64,000 nt of DNA. Source: Pseudisothecium myosuroides. Its lineage: Eukaryota; Streptophyta; Bryopsida; Hypnales; Lembophyllaceae. The notes beneath the pieces are model-generated. The model ran no database searches and had not been told where the DNA came from. It saw only the letters and a list, made by a program, of their open reading frames with translations. Position numbers and translations under genes: made by a program. Each line of letters opens with the position of its first letter. The first letter of the stretch is position 1. Of this stretch, positions 48,230 to 59,056 are shown piece by piece. Where the stretch lies: NCBI GenBank assembly GCA_951799445.1, contig OX637287.1, positions 32,816,224-32,880,223 on the forward strand, given 5' to 3'.

Positions 48230-49538
48230 AATACTCTAAATAGGAAAACTATAAAAGTGCCAAATCTCAAGAAAATACGTACTGTGATGTTTTAATTAGT
48301 TAAAAACAGTAATAAAATAAAATTAAAAAAATAAAAATTGTCCATCTATAACAATTCTATGGAGATGGTCATTCACCAAAATAACTACCAAAATAACATT
48401 TTACATGTTTTAAAATGCAAGCTGAAAGAAGCCCACTCTATGGACTTCTACACCACATACAATTAATTATTTTTAGAATTCCTTGGGACATTAGCTACAA
48501 GGGTGAATGCTAGAAACACCTATTGATTTTGTTGAGTTTTGACAATATTCATCATTTTTTCCTTACAATAATTTAAATTTTAAAAAAAAAAAATTTAATT
48601 TAAAAATATGACCAATGTATATACCTTTAAGATGAAGTTAACCACCAAAGGAAATTCATTAAAAAATTCTCTAAGCAGGAGAACTAGAAAAGTGCCAAAT
48701 CTCAAGAAAATGGATACTTTGATGTTTTAATTAATTAAAAATAGAAGAAAAAAAGTAAATACATAAAATGAAAATTATCCATTTGTAAGAACTCTATGAA
48801 GATGGTCATTCATCCAAAAAAATTCTAAAATAATATTTTATATGTTACAAAATGCAAGCTAAAAGAAGCGCACTTTGTGGACTTCCACACCACACACAAT
48901 TAATTATTTTCAGAATTCCTTTGGAGAGTAGCTGCAAATCTACTTGAAGACAATCACTTGCAAATTTCAGCTCAAAATTCGTTTTTTGGGGTACTAAATA
49001 GTACTAAAAACCTCCAAATTGGCAAGTGTGACATAAAATTGGGGGCTATTTTTGGACAATAAATTATTTTTGAAAATTACAAAAAAATTTAGGCAAGGTG
49101 TCTAATAGTCATGAGTACTTTAATTATGAATCTTGAGTCATTTGGAGCCAAAACGCAAAAGTTATGGCCAAAAAACAAATCAAAACACAAGGTGTGACGC
49201 AAAATAGTATAGGTGTTTCTTGCATTCACCCACAAATCTACTAGAAGACCATTTCTTCTAAATTTTAGCTCAAAGTTCAGATTCATTTTTTTGGATACAA
49301 AATAGTTCTAAACCCCCTCAAATTGGCAAATGTTATTCAAAATTAGAGACTATTTTTGGATGATAAAACATTTTAGAAAATTGCAAAAAAATTAAACAAG
49401 TTTTATAATAGTCATAAGTACCTTACTGTACATATAAAACTTAAGTCATTTGGAGTATGAACGCAAAAGTTATGGCCAAAAAACAAATCAACACACAAGT
49501 TGTGATGCAAAATAGTATAAGCGTTGCTTGCAATCCCC
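48230..49538. mobile_element. Family B element, older copy, split by copy 2
   Basis: Flanks 48230-48500 and 49236-49538 together align with the interior of the 21521-22253 copy, and the join falls at the same GTAGCTACAA sequence found intact there (about 21950). The right terminus CAATCCCC resembles the family end; the left terminus is lost or diverged. Confidence 0.7.
48501..49231. mobile_element. 4-bp-TSD transposon, family B copy 2 (731 bp)
   Basis: Ends GGGTGAATGCTAGAAACACC and, inverted, GGGTGAATGCAAGAAACACC are flanked by ACAA on both sides (48497-48500, 49232-49235). It is inserted into another copy of its own family. Confidence 0.9.
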
Positions 49539-50534
49539 ATAAGTTTTAAAGATAAATATTTTTAGTCCTGAATTTTTATAAATATATTATTTTTAATGCT
49601 TTATAAATTATCCATATTTTATTTTATTTAAAAAAAAATTCCAAAAGTCATAGTACGTACTAAAATAGGCTGTTTTGAGGCAAAAATGGTAGGTGTTTCT
49701 TGCAACGAACCATTATCACCAATAATTTTACACAAATATATAATGCAAATAAATTTGAAATAATCATTATTTCAAAATTTTACTATGCATAAATTTTATG
49801 ATATTTTTTAATGATTTTGTTTAGCAAGCTTGAAATGCAAAATTTCAATTATGATAATATTTTTAAATTTAATTTTCATTTACATGGTAAATTTTTTTAA
49901 AGAATATTTATAAATCCAAAATATTGTACAATACTTCTTTTCCAAAATTTATAAACTATTTTCTATTTGTGCAAACAAATTTTTAAAATTTGTACATTGG
50001 AATTGTTGAATACTTAACATTATCCTCATCAAAAAATTGAATTTGGGCCAAATTTGATAGTATTTGGCTTGAATCCTTGGTTATGGCTAGGTAAATAGGC
50101 CCTACTATCTATTGGAACAACAAGGGGCCTCCCTCTTGTTCCTTCATTTAGTTTCATTCGTTCCTTTTTGGTTTTTGCTCTTATCTCTTCATTGTCCAGC
50201 CTTTGTGGCTTGGTTGCTTTGTATTGCGTTTTTTTTTAATGCAACGGCTTGTTCCATTTGTTCAAAATAAAAATAAAAATAAAATTTGAATGAATGAAAT
50301 AACAACTTTATGGGGCTTTAATTCATTTCTTTTGTCCATCAACTTGTTTTTGTGCATTTTGACCTTTAGAGGTCAATAGTGCAATTCTAACTACAAGAGC
50401 TAGAAGTCAAATGTTGCCAACTTTGTCATTTGCAAAGTAAAAATGAAACTTTTTCTTCTAAATTCAAACCTTATAATCTTACAATTTATAGAGTCAAAGT
50501 TTCCCAAAAGAATTCTATTAATTTCCATCATGAA
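49539..50534. other. AT-rich intergenic with a family B end fragment
   Basis: Near 49688-49712 a segment GGTAGGTGTTTCTTGCAACG resembles a family B right end; its partner was not found. The remainder is AT-rich without genes. Confidence 0.4.
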
Positions 50535-51341
50535 GTTGTTGCAAGAAAGAGCATTCAAAAAGCATAGCGTTTTGCACAATACTCATTTTTTCTTTTGGGA
50601 GTACTTTAAAATTAGAAAATCAATTTTTAAAAATGTAAAAAAATATGCTTAATGTATACACCTTTAAAAAGAAGGTACCCTAGGAAGGAATCATAGAAAA
50701 ATATAAAAAAATTCATAGAGTAGGAGAAAAAGTAATTGAAAAAGCATAGAAAAAAGCATAGAAAAATTCTCTAAGTAGGAGAACTAGAAAAAGTGCAAAA
50801 TCTCAAGAAAATAGGTACTTGCACTATAGTTTCACATTTTTATTTGTTAAAAATAGTTTTTTTTTTAAAAACAACTAAAGATTGGACATTTGAGAAAAGT
50901 TCATAGTAATGAGATTTCACCAAAAGATTGATCTTATAACCATCTTCATTGTTCAGAAATTGAGCACAATGGGAATGTTGTTTGCTTTCATGTAGAGGAT
51001 ACAAAATAATATATTTTTAGATTCCCTTTGGTAGGAATATGCTTTCCTACTATGCAAATAGACTATGAAAATTTCAGCTCCGGATCACTAAATTTGGGGA
51101 CTCCTAGTGTAGTAAAAATCCCTAAACCTTACATTGTGACAAATTAACAAAAATAATTTTTAAGTATAAATTGATTTCTCTTAATTTCTAAAAAATAAGG
51201 GATGTGATTACCATCAAGTTAGGTATCTCCAATAAAAATTTCATGTTCATTGGACTCTTACTTCAAAAGTTATAATGGATGACAAGGGAGTCACTTTCTT
51301 TGTGACTAGTAAATAGGACTAGTCTTTCTTGCAATGACCCC
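50535..51341. mobile_element. Family B-related element, diverged (~0.8 kb)
   Basis: Ends contain TTGCAAGAAAGAGC and, inverted, ATTGCAAGAAAGACTAG. The interior shares GTATACACCTTTAA and AAATCTCAAGAAAAT with family B copies in the same order. It also contains a short internal duplication around 50680-50790. Exact limits and target duplication are unclear. Confidence 0.6.
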
Positions 51342-52300
51342 GCGATTTAATTAAATAGCACAATTGAATTTTAGAATTTTTTTATTTCTATTATTCTTTT
51401 TGTTCATTTTTGCCTATAACATCTCTCATTCTCTTTGGTCCTTTGGATGATGAGTTGATACAAGGTTAGAATGATCGATGGAGTGAAATCTACATTGCTG
51501 TCAAATGATTTTCCACACAAGACTATCCAACCATTAGAAAAGAATGTAGTCTATGCCACATTTAACTATTTTTGGACTTTTGAAAGTCCAGAATTAATAA
51601 TGTCATCGGGAGAGAAAAAAGTGGTCATCAAGAGATAATCCAATACATCGAGAGTTCTATGCAAACCATCGGGTGATCAATACAAAACATCCAAAGATCT
51701 ATACAAACATCAGGAGATCAATAGGAACATCAAGAGATCTCCCAATGTTTTTTTAGAAGATCCCCCGATGTATAGTCTAGAATTCATTGAATAGTCCAAA
51801 AGTAGTTAAATATGGCATGTCTTAGGAGGGCTACCAGATCTCGGCTAGCAATCCAAATAAATAAATAATATTTTTTTTGAACTATTCAAAATTATTTATT
51901 TATTTATTTGGACTACTGGTCCAGATCTAGTGGTCCTCCTGACATTCTTTTTCTAATGGCTTGAGTGTGCTTAGATTTCCTTCTTCATAAATTCTTCACT
52001 GATTTTTCATTCTTCAAACAAGGAGATTAACCCCTAAATTCCCGAGGCACCAAAATCTGAATATCACAAGTTTCCCAGATGATGATTCTGCTACAGGAAA
52101 TCTGCAAGCATGCAAACTCAGTTGCACAATATTTTCCTCAAGATTCAGTTGGCAACACTGCATCCCCAGATTGGCAATTCAGGAACCACAGATAATCTCC
52201 ACATGCTCTCTCGCTCATGTTCCAATAGCTCGCTGTTTCCACTAGCTACTGCGGGAAGGCTGATATTGCAATTTCGTTTTTGTAGTGTTTTTGTGATGAC
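51342..52300. other. AT-rich intergenic, with a diverged repeat cluster
   Basis: At 51600-51780, short related phrases such as ACATCGGGAGATC and AACATCAAGAGATC recur several times. No gene was recognised. Confidence 0.4.
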
Positions 52301-52994
52301 CGTCAAGTTATTTATTTACAGTTTTGCCAATCGTTTAGAAGAACACTACGCAATGTATTTACAACTATTTGAGAATAACAATAGTTTTTGCAACAGTACG
52401 TTAGGCATAGATGTACATGGTTTCCGTACACAAGACTAGATAGTTCTTGCAACAACTTTACAGCACTTCTGGAATGGTTCGCAACAGTCCGTAAGGGTTT
52501 ACGGAAGCCACGGAACCGCTAGAACTCCATTGCAAAACAATTGATGATGTGCTGCAACTGCTACTTCATGTTGCAGTGTTCAGTCACTCATCCTGCCCAG
52601 AAGTTCGTGGACCAGCAATCTCTCGATCGCCTCCTTTCTTTCACTCCCAAAGATCGAGATTCAGTCACAATTCCAGACGGTATGGACCCGAGGCAGATAT
52701 CTAGATAATTATATGGTGAGCTCTCTGGAGAGTGAGAAAGTCAAAGCAACGCCTGTCTGCGCACTCAAACGCACGGAAAAACAAGGATAGCAGCAGCACT
52801 ACCACCACCATCAATGCTTCGCTATCTAGAATCTAAACCTCGGAATTCACCATTGGTCCTGCACCGGTTAGCAATCAAATCGCAATGTGCCGAGGAATTC
52901 GGTGACCGAAGAACTAAAACTATGGTGGTCTAGATCTATTCCAGATCTGCAGATTGTTCAAGCTGGGGACGAATTGAACAATGCAGACCAGAGG

Positions 52995-53029
52995 TGTTCT
53001 AGATCTGTTCTAGATCTGTTCTAGATCTG
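52995..53029. repeat. 11-bp microsatellite (TGTTCTAGATC)3
   Basis: Three exact consecutive copies of TGTTCTAGATC, with related TCTAGATC words upstream at about 52930. Confidence 0.9.
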
Positions 53030-53060
53030 CAAATGGTTCAACTAAGCTGGGGACCAGTTC

Positions 53061-53122
53061 AGACCAGTCGGGCAGTGCTTCTGAATCCTTGGTACCGTCT
53101 CAGAATCACTGCCCGGACTAGT
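53061..53122. repeat. Long imperfect hairpin
   Basis: AGTCGGGCAGTGCTTCTGA (53066-53084) pairs with the complementary segment at 53100-53119 with few mismatches. Pairing extends outward through GACCAGTC/GACTAGTC, giving a stem of about 27 bp and a loop of about 15. Confidence 0.75.
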
Positions 53123-53420
53123 CTATCGATCTGCAATCAAATTAAGCGGCAACGGTATTATGCACTGATCTCGGGAGTTGATTGATCGAAGAAACCTCGC
53201 CTGTTTCACAACTGGGAGGTCGACTACAGTGGCCTCGGAGTCTCCGCCCCGGTTTCAAATCTGAGAGGCACTGTGATCCAAGGACTTCACAGATCGAAGA
53301 GGATTCTTTATGAGGTACACCAGCTGCCAGCACTGGCGAGAATCGATGAATCTGGATCCAGTGGCTGTTTTCGAGATGCCAATTGCTAGAACTTAGGAAT
53401 GCTCGACACTTGGGGCATCC

Positions 53421-53428
53421 TATTTATA
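53421..53428 (-). promoter_or_regulatory. TATA box, minus strand
   Basis: TATAAATA, read on the minus strand within AGTATAAATAGG, is a strong match to the plant TATA consensus. The gene it serves is uncertain. Confidence 0.4.
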
Positions 53429-54105
53429 CTTGTGGCCGCTTGAACGGCACGTGACGCGGAGCGATCCAACTGTACCCCACCAAAATAGGCCATTTCCAGC
53501 CATTCCAGGTACCACGAACGGTCTAAAATCAGTTGCCAGCTTGCAGAAGCTTGCAAAAGCTAGCAAAAGCGACCTAAATCGAATATTACCGGCATGGCAT
53601 GCAAAGCAAACAACTGCGAAATGATGCAATTTTTTAAAAGCTGGACACGATTCACACGAAACACTCGCCCAATGCCAACTTGGACTTAAAAGCACAACAT
53701 TGGTGCCGTTTATTAACAGTGCAAAATCGTTGCCAGGTCTTCCGCCACTGTGCTACTACAGTAGCGTAGATTCTAAAGTTGACTACTTTTCCCAAACGGG
53801 CTGAGAGGCTTCCACTCTGTACTCTTGGAAGAAACTCAAGAAAGTGCTGAGAGCATGAACAGTGATACACGTTGAAAGAGGAAAAGCCAGAGCCTTGCTA
53901 GCAAGTTCCGAAAACGCCGTTTCATCGGTAACTTGGAGCGTGGTGCACACAACAATTTTAGGGCGGTTCTTCATGTACAAAGCACCTAACAACACCCTCA
54001 TTTCCATATTAACTTCTCAAGCTCTCATTTCGTACACACAAGCTTTCTTCGATCTCCAGCATTGTATTTGAATTTTACGTACTCACATTGCCGAGTTCTC
54101 TCAAG

Positions 54106-54330
54106 ATGGCGAAGCTCCACCAGATTATGGTGGTGATGGTGCTGTTCTCCGTGTTGTCCCTGCAAGTGGATGCTCAGTTTGTGCCTGCCCCAGCTCCTTA
54201 CATGCGTGGCTATGGGCCTGCGCCTTCTCCCATGGCTTACGCTCCGGAGATGTATCCCATGCCTGCTCCTGCTTACTCTCCAGGATATGAAGCGCCGGCC
54301 TATTCTCCGGGTCCCATGTCTGGGATGTGA
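54106..54330 (+). CDS. AGP-like secreted proline-rich peptide
   Basis: A 74-residue single-exon gene starting at AAGATGG. Residues 1-23 (MAKLHQIMVVMVLFSVLSLQ, then VDA) form a clear signal peptide with predicted cleavage before Gln24. The mature 51 residues are Pro/Ala/Tyr/Met-rich with AP, SP and PAP motifs (VPAPAPYMRGYGPAPSPMAY, later PAPAYSPGYEAPAYSPGP). Such non-contiguous Ala/Ser-Pro is typical of hydroxyproline O-glycosylation in arabinogalactan proteins of the plant wall and plasma membrane. There is no hydrophobic C-terminal GPI signal. It shares VPAPAPYMRGY at the mature N-terminus with the 58539-58790 gene. Function in the wall is inferred from composition only. Confidence 0.8.
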   Translation: MAKLHQIMVVMVLFSVLSLQVDAQFVPAPAPYMRGYGPAPSPMAYAPEMYPMPAPAYSPGYEAPAYSPGPMSGM

Positions 54331-54416
54331 GCTTAATGCTCTAGTTTCCAGGAATCCTTACCCTGGAATGATTTGTGGATGATTTGGAAGTGTACTGGGG
54401 CTGTAACGTCAACCTT

Positions 54417-55260
54417 GAAGGACAGTTCTGTAGGTGGTATCGATCTCTGCAGCACTGGAGGAGTAGAGCTTTGATATGTAGGCGTTGGTACTTCTGATGA
54501 GGAATATTGGATTTAGACCTGTGACATAATAACATTCTTTAGCCGTTAATGCTCTGCACTCGTTGTGTTTGCAGATGCGGAGGTCCTACAAAGTTCTGTT
54601 TCAGTTTGGTTTTACAGCCACTTATATGCAACTATGTGCATCTATGTTCACATTGTACACTTTTGTTAATCTCGCACAGAGCTTTTTGAAGGACAGTTTT
54701 GTAGGTAGTATTTACTTCATTTAGCTCAATCTAGAGCAAATCGCCGGAGCACTCGTGATGAGTGTTTTCCGTAGATCTTTGGTCTCTGGATGTGAATTGT
54801 GATCAGGAATAATGAAATTAGATTGGAGATAATAAGAGTCCAGCCGTTGATGCTCTGCAAACACAACGCTTGCAGATGCTGATGTACAGCGTGATCAAGG
54901 TACTGAGCTTGTTAGTTTATTGTTTCGCTTACATGCAACTAAGCTTATGTTGAACACTTGAACTCTGCTTGCGTTGAATAATTATCGCGTATCCCTGGAG
55001 AGCTATTTTAAGGGCAGTTTTGTAGTTGGTTTCTGCTTCATTCAGCTCTCATGTTTTCTGAAGATTTTTGGGCTTTGGATATTTGTGATTTGATACTTGT
55101 GATGAGGAATAATGGCATTAGAATTTCAAGACAACATTCTTGTAGAAATGAATGCATAACTACGTATATAGATCTGTGCTTATTTTTTTTACCTTTTGTA
55201 CGTCATTCAACTGCTTCTTGGAAGCACAGATATGTACAGTAGTTAGTATTTACTTCCGCC
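54417..55260 (+). repeat. Degenerate tandem repeats downstream of the AGP-like gene
   Basis: Units begin at about 54417, 54688 and 55009 with related words: GACAGTTCTGTAGGTGGTAT, GACAGTTTTGTAGGTAGTAT and GGCAGTTTTGTAGTTGG. Each is followed by CTTCATT-AGCTC, GTGATGAGGAATA and (first two units) TTGATGCTCTGCA-like text. The array looks like repeated duplication of the gene's 3' UTR or flank. A weaker fourth start lies near 55230. Confidence 0.75.
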
Positions 55261-55970
55261 AGCTCTTGGGCAGCCATTTTCTGTGAAACCGACGTGTAGG
55301 ATGCACAATCTCAATGTATGCGGACCTTCGCTGTGTGGAAGATTATTTTTCCTCTTTAAATGGAGCATATGCTGAGGAACTTGACAAGGAATATTGAAAT
55401 TGGATCTTCTCATTACTGGCTAATAACTATCGAAGGGGAGGAGACTTTGCATGCACAGAATCTTCATACGTGTGCGCATCGTAGCTCGTAGAATCTTTGT
55501 CAAAATGCAAGCCAATGCTACAGTGAGAGAGCCTCTTGTAGCAGAGCTGCTTTTTCAGAGTGATTTTGACACTCCTCTTCCCAGGCATTGACACACGGTA
55601 CCCCTGACTATGCGGTCAGCCATGGCTTGTCAAACTACCAGCAATAAACTATTATTAATATTAATAGCATCCAGGTCAGCGTTATTATTTTTTATTATTA
55701 TTAATGTCTGCTTGACTTTATGGCTTCTAAAGTCTTGGTTCTAAAGTCTAAAGCAAATCATGTTTATGTATGTTGACATCGTGTTGCTTTTTCGCATCCC
55801 CCAATTTATCATATTTGTTACAATTTTGGAATTCGAAGAAATTGGCATTTTCTGTAACTTCAACTGTAGTTGCCAAAACTTTTCTTATCTTGAGTGACAC
55901 AATCTTGGCACTTGAAACATGTCATTCCCATGTATATGACAATCTCTGCTTTCAAAATAAAGTTCGTTAG
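55260..55970. other. Intergenic, no gene seen
   Basis: Short AT-rich ATTATTAATA runs occur at 55640-55710. No coding pattern. Confidence 0.4.
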
Positions 55971-55971
55971 A

Positions 55972-57095
55972 TTGACGATATTCCACTGGTTTGGCACCCC
56001 GGTTTGGCACTTTTCTGGACGCGTGGCTTGAAATAAAATCCTACTTCCTCTGTTTCAAAATAAAAAAAATCTGTGGTTTCTTGTGAGAAACTGTGGGATT
56101 ACCTATGGATTTAATATTTTGAGACAGAGGGAGTACTGTTTAGAGCATTGTTCAAATGTATGTCACAATTTTGATGCCGGAATCATGCCAATATAATATT
56201 ATAATGACATTGACTTATATCTTCAGTGCATCATGATTGATTCCAAGTTGTCATAGGATTTCCCTGAAGAGTGTTATGAAATCAAACATTTTAGAATTGA
56301 GTGGATTTTGAATGTCGGTAGTTCTATCGTGCTGATGCTGACGTGGTGGCTTCGAAGTCCAACTTGAGGTCCACGTCCATTTGGTTAATTAAGTTGACAA
56401 AACTGCACAACTTTGACACATTTTAGGATGTGTGACCCTGGAAAGCAAATCAATATGAGGTCAAAGTTTTCAGACTCTTGTGCAAACGAATGTCACAAGT
56501 TTGGATCCCACAATTGCGCCAATTTAATGAAATTGACGTTAGGAGTGATTTTTTTTACAGACATGTGGATTGAAAGTTGGTTGAAAGCTGGCGACCATGA
56601 ATCGGAAAGATAAAGCAGTCCTACTTTTTGGAGCATTTTGAATTTGAACGGCAGAATATTGGCACTCAAAATTGAGCCAATAGCACAAAATTGGCATTCG
56701 AAGATCCAGATTCAAGGTGTCATGAGAACAGCCAGAATGAGGGCCGAGAGTGAGTTCATGCATATGACCACTGAATGATGATGTTTTGTGCTTCCTACTT
56801 CAAACGTTTTGGCGGTATTCCACTACTTTGGCACGCTTCAGGAGCGGCCTGAAACATAAATCCATACCTGTCCTAGTTTGTGGCCAAAAAATAGACCTTT
56901 GTGAAGATATATGTCGCAAATTCATGAGCTAAAATCTTGCCAATTTACTGAATTGACTATTTCAATGATTGTGCTGCTAGCATCTGATACAGCGTCAATT
57001 ATTGTGAAGCTCAGAAACCATCCCTTGACAATTTTGGAAGGCAATCTTGAGTTGAGTCTTGAGCACTCTTTTGTCAATAAGTATGGTGAATTTCA
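55972..57095. repeat. Degenerate ~0.4-kb tandem/dispersed repeat array
   Basis: ATATTCCACTGGTTTGGCAC (near 55978) and GTATTCCACTACTTTGGCAC (near 56814) start related stretches. Each is followed by a GTGGCTTGAAA/GCGGCCTGAAA motif and ATGTCACAA...GCCAAT text, with an intermediate copy near 56400-56560. Confidence 0.5.
56044..56133. mobile_element. Stowaway MITE, 90 bp
   Basis: CTTCCTCTGTTTCAAAATA and, inverted, CTCCCTCTGTCTCAAAATA form the ends, with TA on both sides (56042-56043, 56134-56135). It is short enough to be mostly hairpin. Confidence 0.85.
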
Positions 57096-57380
57096 TTAAA
57101 ATGGCGGTATTCCATGTGCCATTTTCACACCATGATATCTAGGACAAGTGTACATTGCTAACATCTAGGTCATTTTTAGATTTCGGAAATCTAGGAATGA
57201 CATAGATAACAGATCGTGCAGTCTGAAAAATTTAGGATTGATGTAGATTTTAAATATCTAGGACAGGTGTAGATTTCAAAAATCTAGTACTAGTATAGAT
57301 TTTGGTACAAAAAAAACAGTTCAGACTGGGTGGTCTGAACTGCTAAAAGTGCCAAAATTAACGGAATACCGCCATTTTAA
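57096..57380. mobile_element. MITE with 18-bp perfect inverted ends (285 bp)
   Basis: TTAAAATGGCGGTATTCC at 57096-57113 is exactly repeated inverted at 57363-57380. The outermost TTAA could be a target duplication or part of the repeat. The interior has repeated CTAGGACA/GTAGATTT words. Similar single ends (GGCGGTATTCC) occur near 56811. Confidence 0.8.
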
Positions 57381-57437
57381 CGAAATTGGCTATGAGTATG
57401 TTACATTTAAAAATTGTGCACCCATACAAAATCATGT

Positions 57438-57600
57438 CACTAGGGGCTTTTTTGCGTTTCCCTGTCTCAATTTCCCGTGTGTGAGCGACAACTCTGTGAC
57501 TTTTCCTTGTGTCATAAGATTGTGATATAGGGGAAAGTCACACAGGGTTGTCTCTCACATGGGGGAAAGTGAGACAGAGTAACGCAAAATGCCCCTGGTG
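57438..57600. mobile_element. CACTA-like hairpin MITE (163 bp)
   Basis: The element starts CACTAGGGGC and ends GCCCCTGGTG, with the arms pairing over about 70 bp each. TGT lies directly outside both ends (57435-57437, 57601-57603), a perfect 3-bp duplication as used by CACTA transposons. No coding capacity. Confidence 0.8.
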
Positions 57601-57603
57601 TGT

Positions 57604-58538
57604 GATCCATGAAGCACTGAAGCATGAAAAACTCATCTTCATTTTGTTGGCAAACTTAATTGCGACATTTCAGTGATGAAATTTAGGACTCTCAAGTGCT
57701 CAAATGGATTGTAGTTGCCTCGGTGCTCAAAACTCTTGGATGCATATAGATCTGAGGTTTGAAATGAGTGTCTCAAACAACTCTAGTTCTGGATGTTATT
57801 TTACAGTAGGTAGCATAGGGTCTCTCCCCTAGGCCATGTAGTCTAGGCATCACTCGTCTTTTATTTGACCTTAGAAACTTGAAGTGGGATCCACGTCAGC
57901 CTCAAATAGGAACTTGAAGTGGGATCCAAGACAAACAAACTCTTAACTCACACCAGCCTCAAGAACAAGCTGGAGTTCTTTCTCCTTTTGGATGGCCATC
58001 TAATTATACAGCTCTCCATTTCCTAGCTAATTGACCTAATTGAGAGCCCTTCCCCAAATGCACCAATTATTGAATTCACACCAATGTAACAAATATGTCC
58101 ATTAAAATTATACCAGATGCGTTGTGAATTCAAAGAAACCAATAAACAAATGCAAGAATTTAGGATTCCAAGAGAACTCGTTACTGCAATTCCTGCTCAC
58201 ATGGCACAATCCAATCGTGACACAAATTTCTGTTTCCCATGAAAGTTCCACCTTCTTTCCATTCCAACCAAATGCTGACCTATACAGGCTCCAAGGAGCA
58301 AAGAATGGCTAGCTACACCTCGTCCTAGAAATGCCAGAAAATTAGTACTCATCATGTTCTCCGATCCAAAGAATGAGTAATTCACTGTCTACAAACCTTT
58401 CCTACATCTGAATGCTTCTAGATCGAATCAAGCCTCCATGCAGGTCCACCCTAACTTCCTTCCAATTGTAATTTCCTTTCCCTGCTTTAATTTCGAACAC
58501 TGAATCCACCATCCATGAATCGAATCCATGCCATCAAA
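57604..58538. other. Intergenic and probable 3' UTR of the minus-strand AGP-like gene
   Basis: A short direct repeat (AACTTGAAGTGGGATCCA) lies near 57875-57930. No gene was recognised. The lower-AT part below 58538 is probably the AGP-like gene's 3' UTR. Confidence 0.4.
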
Positions 58539-58790
58539 TCAATCGCCAGACACGGGCACTGGAGCAGAAGCCGGGCCATCACTGTCAACAGCAGCGTCAG
58601 CAGGAGGACTATCCATGGGTGCAGCCATAGGCACGCCTTCCGGAGCAAACCCAGGAGCAGACACAGGCTCATAGCCACGCATGTACGGCGCCGGTGCAGG
58701 CACGTCCATCTGAGCACTCACTTGCAGCGTCGACATGGACACACACAGCAACGCCACCACCATCACTGCAGCCAAGAATTGCTTCGCCAT
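58539..58790 (-). CDS. AGP-like secreted proline-rich peptide, paralogue
   Basis: An 83-residue single-exon gene. Residues 1-26 (MAKQFLAAVMVVALLCVSMS, then TLQVSA) form a signal peptide with cleavage before Gln27. The mature part begins QMDVPAPAPYMRGYEPVSAP and continues with AP/PA dipeptides, then an acidic patch (DAAVDSDG) and SAPVPVSGD. Like the 54106 gene it has the VPAPAPYMRGY core and no GPI-type C-terminal hydrophobic segment. It is classed as AGP-like from composition. A TATAAAA on the minus strand at 59057-59063 predicts a leader of about 240 nt. The two genes are probably an old inverted duplicate about 4.2 kb apart that has diverged in the mature tail. Confidence 0.82.
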   Translation of the reverse strand: MAKQFLAAVMVVALLCVSMSTLQVSAQMDVPAPAPYMRGYEPVSAPGFAPEGVPMAAPMDSPPADAAVDSDGPASAPVPVSGD

Positions 58791-58817
58791 CTTGCCAAAA
58801 AAGGAACTCGATCAGCT

Positions 58818-58835
58818 CGATCGATCGATCGATCG
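58818..58835. repeat. (CGAT)n microsatellite in the AGP-like leader
   Basis: Four and a half CGAT units about 30 bases upstream of the start codon, within the predicted 5' UTR. Confidence 0.9.
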
Positions 58836-59056
58836 TCTAGTTAGTTACTGTGCCGATCAACTGCAACCCAATCCAAGGTCGATCGATCTGTCGTCTCGAT
58901 CAAGCAAACAATATTGTGTGAATTGGAGCAGAATATATGCAAATATTCGATCGATGAGACTGCTTTGTGTCGAGATGATGCGTTCAAGAGTTGGTGAATC
59001 GGGTATTGGTGAGAGATGAATTGCTTGATGATGAGAGTTGTGTTTGGGTGGTGTGG

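Larger units (their letters stand above)
52300..53395 (-). ncRNA. Putative minus-strand non-coding transcript
   Basis: A canonical TATAAATA on the minus strand (53421-53428) would place a start near 53395. The GC-richer sequence below it has no ATG frame of plausible protein character. It contains the 53061-53122 hairpin and an 11-bp microsatellite, and AATAAA-like signals appear near 52310. This is inference from composition and the TATA box only; the region could also be the outer promoter of the AGP-like gene at 54106. Confidence 0.2.

Noticed and set aside
52023..52045. TTAACCCCTAAATTCCC as a family A left end
   Set aside because: No matching right end was found within 1-2 kb and the following sequence is unrelated to family A.
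52110..52439. 109-codon plus-strand frame
   Set aside because: Composition is unlike a protein domain, and it overlaps sequence that reads better as non-coding minus-strand transcript or intergenic DNA.
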